This document shows positions 8,881 to 17,045 of a stretch of DNA of 64,000 bases, in pieces. The stretch spans positions 1,708,001 to 1,772,000 of the forward strand of contig NZ_CP159996.1 of assembly GCF_040703035.1 (NCBI RefSeq), given 5' to 3'. Position numbers and translations under genes: made by a program. A model generated the notes under the pieces. That model was not told the DNA's origin. It did not search any database and saw nothing but the letters and a program-made list of their open reading frames with translations. Within the stretch, counting starts at the first letter, position 1; each line of letters opens with the position of its first letter. The stretch comes from Terribacillus aidingensis. GTDB lineage: Bacteria; Bacillota; Bacilli; Bacillales; Amphibacillaceae.

Positions 8881-10713
8881 TCAATTGGCGAAACGAAGAA
8901 GATCACCATTCAGGATAGCGTCTGAATAATATAAATCTTGATTCCGTTTCTCGAAGTATGGAGAGCATTTGTCCATTTCTGTTTGTTCTGCAGATGCTTT
9001 GTCATAGCAAAGCTGTTTTGTGTAAATAACTTTCTCGGAAACAAAATCACCATCTCGGAACACAACGAACGGATCACGATCAGGTGCCAGCAGATCTTGG
9101 CCAAAATTCGGATAAACAGCAGTATCAACGCCAAGCAGATGCAGGATCGTCGGCTGAATATCAATTTGTCCTCCAGGGCTATGGAAGGTTTCTCCCTCCT
9201 GTCCTGGTACATGAATGATTAGCGGAACCCGCTGTAAGTCGATTTTCTCCGGTGTTGATAGATTCTCATCCAGATAAACTTCTATGCCATCATAATAGTT
9301 TTCTGATATACCATAATGATCACCAACGAGCACAATGATGGAATCCTCGTATAAACCGGTTCGCTTCAGTTCAGCAAAAAATTCCTTGAGTGCTTCATCC
9401 TCATACCTAACTGTCTGGAAGTAGCGATCCACGACATCCAAACCTGTGTTTGCTTCATCTAATAATATATCCTCTTCATCCAAAAGAAATGGAAAATGGT
9501 TCGTTAGCAGCAGGAACTTGCTGTAAAAAGGCTGTTTCAGTTCTTCGAGATAAGGCATTGATTGTTCGAGAAAGGCCTCATCCTTTATACCATAATTAAC
9601 GGAATTTTCTTCGGAGACTTGATAATAATCCTTTGAGAAGAAATCGTCATAGCCGAAAGCATCGTATGCTTCTTCCCGATTCCAGAAACTGCCGACATTG
9701 CCGTGGAAAGAAGCGCTGTGATAGCCGGATTTTTCAAGGATTTCCGGCATGGCGATAAACTCATTCTCCGGTCGTCTCACATAAACAGAACCGCTAGCTA
9801 ACGGATAGAAAGACTGGTCGAACATAAACTCTGCATCTGAGGTCTTCCCTTGGGCAGTCTGATGATATATCTGGTCAAAATAGAAACTTTCCTTCGTTAA
9901 GCTGTTCAGGAACGGCGTGATTTCCTCTCCCCTTACTTTTCTTCCGATGACAAATTGCTGTGTGGATTCCAAATTAACTAGGATGACGTTCTTTCCTTCT
10001 GCAGCACCAAAATATTCTGATGTTACATCTGTATCAGCAGCTTCCAAATACGCTGCAGCCTTCCTATAATCCTGCTCTGTCGCGAACGTACTGCTGAGCT
10101 CTGCGCGCGCAGTTTGGTAAATATCATACCCGTGATAATAGACAGGACCCAGTGTACTCACCATTGCTGAGCGGTTATAACTTCCATCATGCTGATCTCC
10201 TCCAATATAGGAGAACCCTACATTAACACAAATTAATAATGCCGCACATATAGCGAAGACGCCCTTTCGGCTCCATTTAAAGGCTGCAGGAAGCGGCCGT
10301 TTAAAGATCCACCATAAAAGAAGAATCACAGCATCTGCGAAAAGAATTAAATCCAGAGGGTCCATCAATTCAGCAGTACTTTGACTGAGTCCCCCGACGT
10401 TTTTGAACTGGAAAAGAATAGGGAGTGTCACAAAGTCGATATAAAATCGAAAATACAATAGATTTCCGTACAAAATTCCCGATACGATGATATGTAATAG
10501 TAAGAACGCGCCAGCACGAAGTTTTTTGGCAAATAGATACAGCAAGACAATCAATACGGCAATCGACGACATACAGGACAGGAACAACCGGATGTAATCA
10601 AATGGCTCATATAGAGGCAAATCGAAATAGATGATACAAATAAGGTACATTTTACTTAATAGGAGAACTGCTCCTGCCAAACAGAATCCTTTAGCGGAAG
10701 TAAAAAAATTCAT
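8881..10713 (-). CDS. LTA synthase-family phosphoglycerol transferase
   Basis: A 610-residue membrane enzyme with five N-terminal transmembrane helices (residues 1-170) and a C-terminal extracellular alkaline-phosphatase-fold domain. Family motifs are ILVNLEST, the catalytic threonine in GKTSDAEF, SFHGNVGSF, LLTNHFPF and VGDHYG. LtaS enzymes transfer glycerol-phosphate from phosphatidylglycerol to growing lipoteichoic acid or to a glycolipid primer. Bacilli usually have several paralogues (LtaS, YfnI, YqgS, YvgJ) and I cannot say which this is. Its start codon overlaps the stop of the acyltransferase/aminotransferase fusion by one base, so the two are translationally coupled, which points to a specialised substrate. 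Confidence 0.88.
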   Translation of the reverse strand: MNFFTSAKGFCLAGAVLLLSKMYLICIIYFDLPLYEPFDYIRLFLSCMSSIAVLIVLLYLFAKKLRAGAFLLLHIIVSGILYGNLLYFRFYIDFVTLPILFQFKNVGGLSQSTAELMDPLDLILFADAVILLLWWIFKRPLPAAFKWSRKGVFAICAALLICVNVGFSYIGGDQHDGSYNRSAMVSTLGPVYYHGYDIYQTARAELSSTFATEQDYRKAAAYLEAADTDVTSEYFGAAEGKNVILVNLESTQQFVIGRKVRGEEITPFLNSLTKESFYFDQIYHQTAQGKTSDAEFMFDQSFYPLASGSVYVRRPENEFIAMPEILEKSGYHSASFHGNVGSFWNREEAYDAFGYDDFFSKDYYQVSEENSVNYGIKDEAFLEQSMPYLEELKQPFYSKFLLLTNHFPFLLDEEDILLDEANTGLDVVDRYFQTVRYEDEALKEFFAELKRTGLYEDSIIVLVGDHYGISENYYDGIEVYLDENLSTPEKIDLQRVPLIIHVPGQEGETFHSPGGQIDIQPTILHLLGVDTAVYPNFGQDLLAPDRDPFVVFRDGDFVSEKVIYTKQLCYDKASAEQTEMDKCSPYFEKRNQDLYYSDAILNGDLLRFAN

Positions 10714-12314
10714 CAGGCGAATGTTTCCTTCTTTCCGATTAGAACGGCAAGCGCATCTGTCACACGCTCCAAATCCTTCTCCTTATGATGTCCCATGACG
10801 GAGATTTGCACCCAATTACGTTCGATCAGGTAACTGCTATTACAGCTGATCAAATAGCCTTTCTTTGCGAGTTCCCGACCGACGATATCTGCACGCTGCT
10901 CCTTTGGCAGAACGATAGTAACAATCCCCGGGGCCCACGCTACTTCAGCTAAAAGCCTCAGTCCCTTCATTTTACAAAGCTTGATCAGTTTTTTTGTCAA
11001 TTCGCTGACCTGCTGCAGCAGTTTTGCATCTTCCCATTGATCGATTGCCGCGGATAAAGCGCTGATCAAGTTAGATGAATGCGTGAACGGGGCACTGTCA
11101 TATGTATGGTAAAGACCCAGATCCAAATAACGAGGAATGCTCTTGGTTACTTCAATTGTATGATGATAAAAGACGAACGCCAAACCAGCATAAGAGGCCA
11201 GTCCCTTCCCGCTTCCGGCAGTTGCCAGGAACACATCTCGCAAATCGATTGGTACGTTGCCAAGGGAACTGCAGCAGTCCAGAACCAGCTTGCTGTCTGT
11301 TTTCTTTGCTATGTACTTCAGCTGATCTATGTCTTGCAGCACACCGGTTGAGGTTTCTACATGGACAGCCCATATCCAGGCGGCATCACATGCTCTTGCC
11401 TCTGTCAATATATGTTCATAATCAAAGCTTTCACCCCAAGGAATTTCCACTGTGTTGAAACGCAAACCTGCCCGTTGCGCATGATCTGTCAGCCTTGAGC
11501 CGAACTCTCCATTAACAAGAATCAACCCCTGCTGATCCAATATGCGTAACTGAGCTGCCACGGCATCGTTTCCTAGTGTTCCGGTTCCCAGCAATATCTG
11601 GACATGCGCTGCCTGAGTAAGACTTCTTAGTCGCCCTTGCAGCTGATGAAGGTGATCAAGAAACGCAGGTGCACGATGCGAACATGCTGTCTCACCCATT
11701 ACTTTTTTTACTTGATCTGCCATTGGAACAGGACCTGGCAAGAAACTTATCGGATCTTGACTTTGCAAAAGAATGCGCTGAAAAGCCCGCGCTTTGCGCT
11801 GGAACAATTCTTCCGTCACATACATCGGCTGGAACTGTGCATCTCCTGATCCAGTCAACGGCCCGAAAGCTACGAATCCCATATGCTTGTACAGCTTTTG
11901 CTGCCGTAAGACGCCAGAAATAACGGCCATATCAAATCCATTTTCGAGACAGTATTGAATAAGCGCTTCTGCTAGCCTGAAAAATACGAAACTGTCACGA
12001 TAGGCTTTTTCGACTGCCAGTAATCTGATCTCACATTTTGCATTATGAGGAGGCAGATAGTCATCCAGTCCCTCTATTTTTTCATCAAGCGAAAAAGGCC
12101 TGACTGAACGGATGGCTATCATTGCAACGACCGTTTCCCCATCCAAGCCGATAATATATGTATTTTCCTGATTGAACCTATCTATTCTTTTGCGCTCCTG
12201 ATTGGTCTCGTGCTGTGGAATTTCCTCTGTGAAGGTACGATAATTAAGCGCATGCACCTGTTCAAATTCCCACGGCTCGGTAGCAATCTTGTACTTTAAT
12301 TGTGTCGAATTCAT
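10713..12314 (-). CDS. Fusion: GNAT-like acyltransferase plus class V aminotransferase
   Basis: A 533-residue two-domain protein. Residues 1-175 look like a GNAT-fold acyltransferase of the N-acyl-amino-acid-synthase/autoinducer-synthase-like kind: an N-terminal FRTFxEE-like segment, CEIRLLAVEKAYRD, and a final KLYKHMGFVAFGPL. Residues 188-530 are a fold-type I, class V PLP aminotransferase beginning FLPGPVPM and SHRAPAF, with GTGTLGNDAV for phosphate binding, LDCCSSLGN and the probable PLP lysine K370 in AGSGKGLAS. Substrates are unknown; the aminotransferase part resembles serine/alanine-glyoxylate and aminoethylphosphonate transaminases. It starts 6 bases after plsY with its ribosome-binding site inside plsY, and overlaps the LTA-synthase-like gene. 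Both halves look complete. A role in making an amino-acylated lipid is inference. Confidence 0.85.
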   Translation of the reverse strand: MNSTQLKYKIATEPWEFEQVHALNYRTFTEEIPQHETNQERKRIDRFNQENTYIIGLDGETVVAMIAIRSVRPFSLDEKIEGLDDYLPPHNAKCEIRLLAVEKAYRDSFVFFRLAEALIQYCLENGFDMAVISGVLRQQKLYKHMGFVAFGPLTGSGDAQFQPMYVTEELFQRKARAFQRILLQSQDPISFLPGPVPMADQVKKVMGETACSHRAPAFLDHLHQLQGRLRSLTQAAHVQILLGTGTLGNDAVAAQLRILDQQGLILVNGEFGSRLTDHAQRAGLRFNTVEIPWGESFDYEHILTEARACDAAWIWAVHVETSTGVLQDIDQLKYIAKKTDSKLVLDCCSSLGNVPIDLRDVFLATAGSGKGLASYAGLAFVFYHHTIEVTKSIPRYLDLGLYHTYDSAPFTHSSNLISALSAAIDQWEDAKLLQQVSELTKKLIKLCKMKGLRLLAEVAWAPGIVTIVLPKEQRADIVGRELAKKGYLISCNSSYLIERNWVQISVMGHHKEKDLERVTDALAVLIGKKETFA

Positions 12315-12320
12315 CGTATG

Positions 12321-12917
12321 TCACCTTTCGTTACGTAATAGCAAATAGCTCCAAGCAGCTTTCAAATGTGTATGATGGGCTGCCAGGATAAGGACGGTCA
12401 CTACAACGTAAACAGCAATAGTTGTCATGTCCAATCGTAAAAATGGAAGCAGCATGGCTGTAGAGGCATAAGCAAGTAATCCTGAAATGCTGAATTTTTT
12501 AACAAAAAGATAGATAACTAGAAAAGCAGCGATCAGCAGAAAGGTTGCCTGGTAAGAGAAAAATACAAGTGCCCCAAGGGACACTGCTATTCCTTTTCCG
12601 CCTTTAAAACGAAGCTGAATCGGGAATATATGACCCAGCACTGCTGCAATCACACTGATACCTGCAATAATTTCAGTCTGGCCGCTCCATTTGACGAGCA
12701 CTACAGCTAGCATTCCTTTGGCTATATCGAACACAAGCACCCAAAAGAAACCTTGCTTACCCATTGCTCTGCCAGCATTCGTTGCTCCTGCATTCCCGCT
12801 TCCAGTCGTACGGATATCGATTCCATGCTTCCATTTCATCATATAATAGGCTCCATTCAGTGAGCCGAGCAGATATGCTAATATGATTGTTAGTAAAGCA
12901 AGCCCTACGGCTTCCAT
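12321..12917 (-). CDS. plsY: Acyl-phosphate:glycerol-3-phosphate acyltransferase PlsY
   Basis: An integral membrane enzyme of 198 residues that acylates glycerol-3-phosphate from acyl-phosphate to form lysophosphatidic acid. The PlsY motifs are present: GSLNGAYYM near residue 18, GSGNAGATNAGR near residue 40, and FKGGKGIAVSLG near residue 100. I start it at MEAVGLALLT behind AAGGTGG; an upstream in-frame extension has no ribosome-binding site and would cover the promoter. PlsY is normally encoded near the parE/parC genes in Bacillus, so this copy with unusual partners may be a paralogue. Confidence 0.92.
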   Translation of the reverse strand: MEAVGLALLTIILAYLLGSLNGAYYMMKWKHGIDIRTTGSGNAGATNAGRAMGKQGFFWVLVFDIAKGMLAVVLVKWSGQTEIIAGISVIAAVLGHIFPIQLRFKGGKGIAVSLGALVFFSYQATFLLIAAFLVIYLFVKKFSISGLLAYASTAMLLPFLRLDMTTIAVYVVVTVLILAAHHTHLKAAWSYLLLRNER

Positions 12918-12944
12918 AAACTTACACCACCTTGCATTAGTTCC

Positions 12945-12973
12945 ATAGTATAAATAAATATCTGAACTTTCAA
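12945..12973 (-). promoter_or_regulatory. Promoter of the plsY-fusion-ltaS operon
   Basis: TTGAAA and TACTAT are separated by 17 bases on the minus strand, 27 bases before the plsY start codon. With the terminator at 8848-8880 it defines a three-gene transcription unit. Confidence 0.6.
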
Positions 12974-13010
12974 TGACATTTGACAAATTTCTACCTAAAT
13001 ATGGCATAAT

Positions 13011-13040
13011 AAATGCCTGTATCTGCTGATACAGGCATTT
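13011..13040. terminator. Terminator downstream of yozE
   Basis: A perfect 13-base-pair stem (AAATGCCTGTATC and complement) closes the tetraloop TGCT, seven bases past the yozE stop. The following U-run on the minus strand is short (TTTATTAT). Confidence 0.8.
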
Positions 13041-13047
13041 ATTTCAT

Positions 13048-13263
13048 TTATTCTGTTGTTTCGTAAGCCCGCCATAGACGATCGAAAACCTGCAGCGCTC
13101 CATGAAAAGGACTGTTCCATTCCAAGTATTCACTGATTTCGTCATAAGACGAGCTGTGCTTAGGAAAATTATGATCCCCAAACATCCAGTCTGCCAACTT
13201 GCTCTCATCCGTTGGCTTCTTCCGTCCTCGATATGTCATCATAAAATGATAAAAAGAACGCAT
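13048..13263 (-). CDS. yozE: YozE family protein (UPF0346)
   Basis: A 71-residue acidic/aromatic protein starting MRSFYHFMMTYRG and containing the family-typical LADWMFGDHNFPKHSSSYDEISEYLE. The fold is a SAM-like helical bundle in known YozE structures; no function is established. AAGGTGA precedes the ATG, and the gene begins directly after the stop of a 36-residue membrane protein, so it is the last gene of the thyA-dfrA operon. Confidence 0.9.
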   Translation of the reverse strand: MRSFYHFMMTYRGRKKPTDESKLADWMFGDHNFPKHSSSYDEISEYLEWNSPFHGALQVFDRLWRAYETTE

Positions 13264-13374
13264 TCATTCACCTTCTTTCGGTTGTACTTCGTTCTTCTTC
13301 CTCCACACTGGGTAATAAATTGTCAGCACAATCAATAAGAAGAAAAAAACAGGCGGCAAAAATACATGCAGCAT
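13264..13374 (-). CDS. 36-residue single-span membrane protein between dfrA and yozE
   Basis: A short reading frame starting MLHVFLPPVFFLLLIVLTIY and ending in the charged tail WRKKNEVQPKEGE. The first 22 residues form one hydrophobic helix. GGTGAGG lies about 7 bases before the ATG, at the end of dfrA. The frame fits exactly between neighbours: its ATG follows the dfrA stop codon with no gap and its TGA is immediately followed by the yozE ATG. That packing makes it very likely to be translated. I do not recognise a family, and no function can be given. Confidence 0.7.
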   Translation of the reverse strand: MLHVFLPPVFFFLLIVLTIYYPVWRKKNEVQPKEGE

Positions 13375-13869
13375 TTAGTGCCTCACCCGATCATATTGTA
13401 TAAAGTAATAATCGTAAGGATTGCGTTCGTCCTTGGTACCTTTTTCCCGAGAGATTTCCTGCCACTCATCCACCGGAAAGTCAGGAAAGTGTGTATCTGC
13501 CGGAAAGCTTTCCTCTATATACGTCATATAAATACGATCAGCGATCTCCAACGTCTGGGAAAAAATCTCACTTCCACCGATAACAAAAATCTCTTTTTCA
13601 GCGTGCTTGTCGGCCAATTTGTTTATGTCAGCCACATCATGCAAAACTGTGACACCATCTGCTTGAAACGCTTCATCCCTCGTAAGCACAACATTCGTCC
13701 GATTCGGCAGCGCACCATTCATGGAATCGAGTGTCTTTCTCCCCATAACGATAATTTGACCGCTCGTCTTCTCCTTGAAGAATCGCAAATCCCTTGGCAG
13801 CCGCCACGGAAGGTCATTTTTATACCCGATACCTCGGTTTTGATCCATCGCAAATAATAATGAAATCAT
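13375..13869 (-). CDS. dfrA: Dihydrofolate reductase
   Basis: Reduces dihydrofolate to tetrahydrofolate with NADPH, regenerating the cofactor consumed by thymidylate synthase next door. The 164 residues contain the family landmarks: NRGIGYKNDLPWRLP around residue 11, the folate-binding acidic residue in DLRFFKE, IVMGRKT and FVIGGSEIF. AAGGAGGG lies before the ATG. It follows thyA after 12 bases, the usual thyA-dfrA pairing in Firmicutes. Confidence 0.97.
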   Translation of the reverse strand: MISLLFAMDQNRGIGYKNDLPWRLPRDLRFFKEKTSGQIIVMGRKTLDSMNGALPNRTNVVLTRDEAFQADGVTVLHDVADINKLADKHAEKEIFVIGGSEIFSQTLEIADRIYMTYIEESFPADTHFPDFPVDEWQEISREKGTKDERNPYDYYFIQYDRVRH

Positions 13870-13881
13870 GCTTGTCCCTCC

Positions 13882-14838
13882 TTATACGGCAACTGGCGCT
13901 TTAATGGCAGGATGCGGTTCATATCCAATGATTTCTAAGTCGTCCATAGAAGCATCGAATACTGAGCTGAAGCTATCTTTAATCTGCAATGCTGGCAATG
14001 GTTTTGGTGTACGGTCAAGCTGTGTCTTCACTTGCTCAAGATGATTCGTATATAAATGCGCATCTCCAATTGTATGGATGAATTCTCCGACTTCCAACCC
14101 GCACTCTTTGGCAATTAAATGCGTCAGCAGACTATAGCTTGCAATATTGAACGGGATGCCAAGGAAAATGTCGCCGCTGCGCTGGTACAGCTGACAAGAA
14201 AGCTTATTGTCCGCTACATAGAACTGGAACATCGTATGACAGGGTGGCAGCGCCATCGATGGGACATCCTCTGGATTCCATGCAGAAACTATCAATCTTC
14301 TTGAGTCTGGATTTTTCTTTATTGTTTCAATTATGTCTTGCAATTGATCGATGCTTTCACCTTGTGAAGTCTTCCAGTTTCGCCACTGCTTCCCGTATAC
14401 GTCTCCAAGATGACCAAATCGTTCGCTGAAGGCATCATCAGTCAGAATCAGCTGTTTAAATTGTTCCATTTGCGTTTCGTATGTTTTTCGGAAGTTATCG
14501 TCTTGCAGAGATCGGCGGCCAAAATCGGTCATATCCGGTCCGTCATATGCGTCACTTTCCACCCAATTCTTAAACGCCCATTCATTCCAGATGTTATTGT
14601 TATGCTCTAACAAATAGCGGATATTCGTATCTCCCTTTAGGAACCAAAGCAGCTCACTGGCAATCAGCCGGAAAGGGACTTTTTTTGTTGTAAGCAGCGG
14701 AAAACCTTTCTGCAGGTCAAAACGCATCTGGTAGCCGAAAACGGAAACTGTGCCTGTGCCTGTGCGATCTTCTTTCTTAGTGCCATTTTTCAGAACATAT
14801 CTGCATAGATCCAGATAAGCTTGTTCAGAGGTTGTCAT
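13882..14838 (-). CDS. thyA: Thymidylate synthase ThyA
   Basis: Makes dTMP from dUMP and methylene-tetrahydrofolate. The 318 residues include [11 protein letters not shown] near the N-terminus, the catalytic cysteine at about residue 200 in [28 protein letters not shown] and HLYTNH. The length, about 50 residues more than the E. coli enzyme, places it with the L. casei-type ThyA that has an insertion in the small domain. It lies 14 bases after ypgQ in the same operon. Confidence 0.97.
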   Translation of the reverse strand: MTTSEQAYLDLCRYVLKNGTKKEDRTGTGTVSVFGYQMRFDLQKGFPLLTTKKVPFRLIASELLWFLKGDTNIRYLLEHNNNIWNEWAFKNWVESDAYDGPDMTDFGRRSLQDDNFRKTYETQMEQFKQLILTDDAFSERFGHLGDVYGKQWRNWKTSQGESIDQLQDIIETIKKNPDSRRLIVSAWNPEDVPSMALPPCHTMFQFYVADNKLSCQLYQRSGDIFLGIPFNIASYSLLTHLIAKECGLEVGEFIHTIGDAHLYTNHLEQVKTQLDRTPKPLPALQIKDSFSSVFDASMDDLEIIGYEPHPAIKAPVAV

Positions 14839-14852
14839 ATAATATCATTCCT

Positions 14853-15467
14853 TTATCGTATATCATCACACGGCATCTCCCATTCCTCAAAAAATCGGTT
14901 CAGGAAGTCCTGCATGTAAGCATGTCTCGATTCAGCCATATGCAATGCTGTTTTCGTGTGCAGTGTTTCTTTCAATTTTAACAGTTTATCATAAAAATGC
15001 TGAACGCTCGAATGCTTCGGATCATTCGGCCAATGGATAAGGCGGCTCGCTGCCCCTCCAAACGCGAACGTACGGGCGATCCCGATAGCTCCTATAGCAT
15101 CAAGACGGTCCGCATCCTGAATGATCTTACCTTCCAATGTATCAGGAGTACGTCCTTTACTGAAGGAAATATTGCGGCATGCTTGGAATATATCTTTAAT
15201 CGCGCTTTCATCCAAACCGATACGCCGGAGAAAACCTTGGGCCTCAGCCACAGCATCAGCTGGCTCATCAAACAGTTTGTGGTCCCCAATATCGTGCATC
15301 CAGCCGATTGCCTCTGTCAGGAACGGATCTGCGCCCTCTTCAAATGCTATTTTCCTTCCCATCTTAGCTACCCGCTTCATATGATAAAAGTCGTGCCCTG
15401 TCGCATCTTTGCGGAAAATGGTATATGCATAACGCTCCATTTCTTCCAATTGTCTTTTCTGGTCCAT
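14853..15467 (-). CDS. HD-domain phosphohydrolase, YpgQ-like
   Basis: A 204-residue HD-superfamily enzyme. Metal-binding residues are visible in GHDFYHMKRV (residues 24-33), WMHDIGDHK (56-64) and QDADRLDAIG (about 117-126). B. subtilis YpgQ, which this resembles, is a manganese-dependent pyrophosphohydrolase that cleaves dNTPs or NTPs; that activity is inferred here from similarity. Its place directly upstream of thyA and dfrA fits nucleotide-pool maintenance. The gene starts 3 bases after the DUF72 gene stop with AGGAAGGG as ribosome-binding site. Confidence 0.85.
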   Translation of the reverse strand: MDQKRQLEEMERYAYTIFRKDATGHDFYHMKRVAKMGRKIAFEEGADPFLTEAIGWMHDIGDHKLFDEPADAVAEAQGFLRRIGLDESAIKDIFQACRNISFSKGRTPDTLEGKIIQDADRLDAIGAIGIARTFAFGGAASRLIHWPNDPKHSSVQHFYDKLLKLKETLHTKTALHMAESRHAYMQDFLNRFFEEWEMPCDDIR

Positions 15468-15470
15468 CGT

Positions 15471-16334
15471 TCATCGCCCTTCCTGGTCAAATAGGTTCAG
15501 CTGTTCTGGCGGAGGATCCGGCAGCTTCTGACCAAGGAGCTGCATCATCTCCTTGGCATTATCACTGGCATCACCGCCGGAATTATTATTGAACAGTAAG
15601 ATGACACGTGTGCTGGAATGCTCCAGCTTTAAAGCCTTATCCCGCCACTCCTTCAATTCAGCTTGATTGTATCGATAAAGAAAGCGGACCTTTCGCCAGT
15701 CCTCGCGACCGTTTTGATTCCAGCCATGCACATTCCGCCCATGAAAACGTACTAGCGTCAAGTGGTCATTTGTAGCTTCGGAAACAGCCGGAACTGAACC
15801 GCTCCCTGCCTGTGGTTCATCGCAAACTGTATGTATGAATTCTAGCTCACGCAACAGATGAAGTGTCCTATCCCTGTATTCGTCCGCATACCAAGACTGA
15901 TTTCGAAATTCAATCGCTACTGGCAGTCCTTTCATCAGCTCACGAATAAACCGGAGCCGATCGATACTTGTCTTTTCCACTTGGAACCAAGGAGGAAACT
16001 GGAAAAGGACCGCAGCTAGCTTATCTGCTTCTATAATGGGCTGGATCGATGTCAGAAAGTCATCAAATAGTAATGCTGCTTCTGCCCGTGTCATCTTTTT
16101 CCGACTCTGGCCAGTCATGTCCTGGTGCGCTTTTATGATAAAGGAAAAATGATCCGGTGTTTCTTCTGCCCATTTCGTATAATTACTGACAGACTGAATG
16201 GCGTAAAAGGAAGAATCCACTTCGACAACATCAAAATGGGTTGCATATGTTTTCAATTTCTGCTGCCTGGTTTTCGTATCCGGATATAATTTATCGTGAT
16301 CTCCCCAACCGGTCACACCGACTTGTATTGTCAA
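15471..16334 (-). CDS. DUF72-family protein (YunF/YecE-like), TTG start
   Basis: A 287-residue protein beginning LTIQVGVTGWGDHDKLYP after a TTG codon. GGAGG stands 7 bases before the TTG, and the resulting length agrees with DUF72 proteins; upstream in-frame starts run through the promoter. Family features include VEVDSSFYAIQ near residue 45, FQFPPWFQ near residue 125 and VAIEFRNQSWY near residue 155. The fold is TIM-barrel-like; no reaction is established. It is first in the thyA-dfrA operon. Confidence 0.85.
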   Translation of the reverse strand: MTIQVGVTGWGDHDKLYPDTKTRQQKLKTYATHFDVVEVDSSFYAIQSVSNYTKWAEETPDHFSFIIKAHQDMTGQSRKKMTRAEAALLFDDFLTSIQPIIEADKLAAVLFQFPPWFQVEKTSIDRLRFIRELMKGLPVAIEFRNQSWYADEYRDRTLHLLRELEFIHTVCDEPQAGSGSVPAVSEATNDHLTLVRFHGRNVHGWNQNGREDWRKVRFLYRYNQAELKEWRDKALKLEHSSTRVILLFNNNSGGDASDNAKEMMQLLGQKLPDPPPEQLNLFDQEGR

Positions 16335-16370
16335 ACCTTCTCCTCCTTCCGACAATATACGATTTATTAT

Positions 16371-16399
16371 ATTGTAATGTAATCGTATCAAGCCATCAA
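16371..16399 (-). promoter_or_regulatory. Promoter of the DUF72-ypgQ-thyA-dfrA operon
   Basis: TTGATG and TACAAT are 17 bases apart on the minus strand, 37 bases before the TTG start. An 8-base perfect inverted repeat (16357-16364 and 16381-16388) overlaps it. Confidence 0.55.
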
Positions 16400-16524
16400 C
16401 GAAGAGCAATGCCTTGTCATGAAAAAACATTAAATGTCGCAAATTGACGAAAGAAGACATAATAGAACCTTTCAATCAAATCAGAAAGCGATTACTTTCC
16501 CAATATAACCCCATTTTTACGTAC

Positions 16525-16553
16525 TTGACGCATTTTTCAAAATAAGCTATATT
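16525..16553 (+). promoter_or_regulatory. Promoter of the cold-shock gene
   Basis: TTGACG and TATATT are separated by 17 bases. A start near 16560 would give a leader of about 155 bases, the long leader typical of csp genes. Confidence 0.8.
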
Positions 16554-16574
16554 TGTGTCAAGCAAACAAGATGA

Positions 16575-16646
16575 GCGGAATAAGAACGATGGCAGCTTGT
16601 TAGAAGAGCTAAGAAATTCCGCCCTTCTAACAGACTGCCTTTTTCA
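16575..16646 (+). promoter_or_regulatory. Terminator-like hairpin in the csp leader with a possible competing helix
   Basis: Bases 16591-16606 and 16624-16639 pair over 16 positions with a two-base mismatch, followed by CTTTTTC, which looks like an intrinsic terminator ahead of the gene. GCGGAAT at 16575-16581 is complementary to ATTCCGC at 16616-16622 in the loop, allowing an alternative or pseudoknotted fold. It could be an attenuator; function is inferred only. Confidence 0.5.
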
Positions 16647-16715
16647 ATTCATGCACGTCTTATTTGTATTATTACATGCGTTTTCTGTGAAACGTCTTTT
16701 AGGAGGATAAGGAAT

Positions 16716-16916
16716 ATGCCAAACGGTATTGTAAAGTGGTTCAACGCTGAAAAAGGTTACGGATTCATTCAAGTAGAGGACGGTAACGATGTGTTTGTAC
16801 ATTACTCCGCCATCCAGGAAGAAGGCTTCAAGAATCTTGAAGAAGGTCAGGAAGTATCCTTTGAAGTAATCGAAGGAGAAAGAGGCCCTCAAGCAGCTAA
16901 CGTAGAAAAAGTCTAA
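16716..16916 (+). CDS. Cold shock protein (CspA family)
   Basis: A 66-residue single OB-fold protein that binds single-stranded RNA and DNA and acts as an RNA chaperone. RNP1 (KGYGFIQV, residues 13-20) and RNP2 (VFVHYS, residues 27-32) are intact. AGGAGG lies upstream, and the csp promoter and long structured leader precede it. Bacillus has several paralogues (CspB, CspC, CspD) that the sequence alone does not separate. Confidence 0.95.
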   Translation: MPNGIVKWFNAEKGYGFIQVEDGNDVFVHYSAIQEEGFKNLEEGQEVSFEVIEGERGPQAANVEKV

Positions 16917-16927
16917 TATAATCGTAA

Positions 16928-16956
16928 GCGGCAATCCAATGGATTGCCGCTTTTTT
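16928..16956 (+). terminator. Terminator of the cold-shock gene
   Basis: GCGGCAATCC and its perfect complement flank the loop AAT and are followed by six T residues. Confidence 0.93.
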
Positions 16957-16977
16957 GTACACACTTCCTTCCATAAG

Positions 16978-17006
16978 TTGCATCCGTTTGGAAAAGCGCG
17001 TATACT
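16978..17006 (+). promoter_or_regulatory. Promoter of the queuosine-precursor transporter gene
   Basis: TTGCAT and TATACT are exactly 17 bases apart, 40 bases before the TTG start. Confidence 0.72.
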
Positions 17007-17045
17007 CTTCCAATGTCTAAGCTATTTTCACTAGGAGGAGCAGCA

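Larger units (their letters stand above)
16400..16715. other. Gene-free interval with csp promoter and long leader
   Basis: No coding region is supported here. It holds the upstream flank of the DUF72 promoter, the csp promoter at 16525-16553 and a csp leader of about 155 bases containing a terminator-like hairpin. Confidence 0.7.

Noticed and set aside
12980..13010. TTGACA and CATAAT on the plus strand near the yozE terminator
   Set aside because: The spacing is 19 bases and a terminator hairpin follows at once with no gene; chance matches in AT-rich DNA are more likely.
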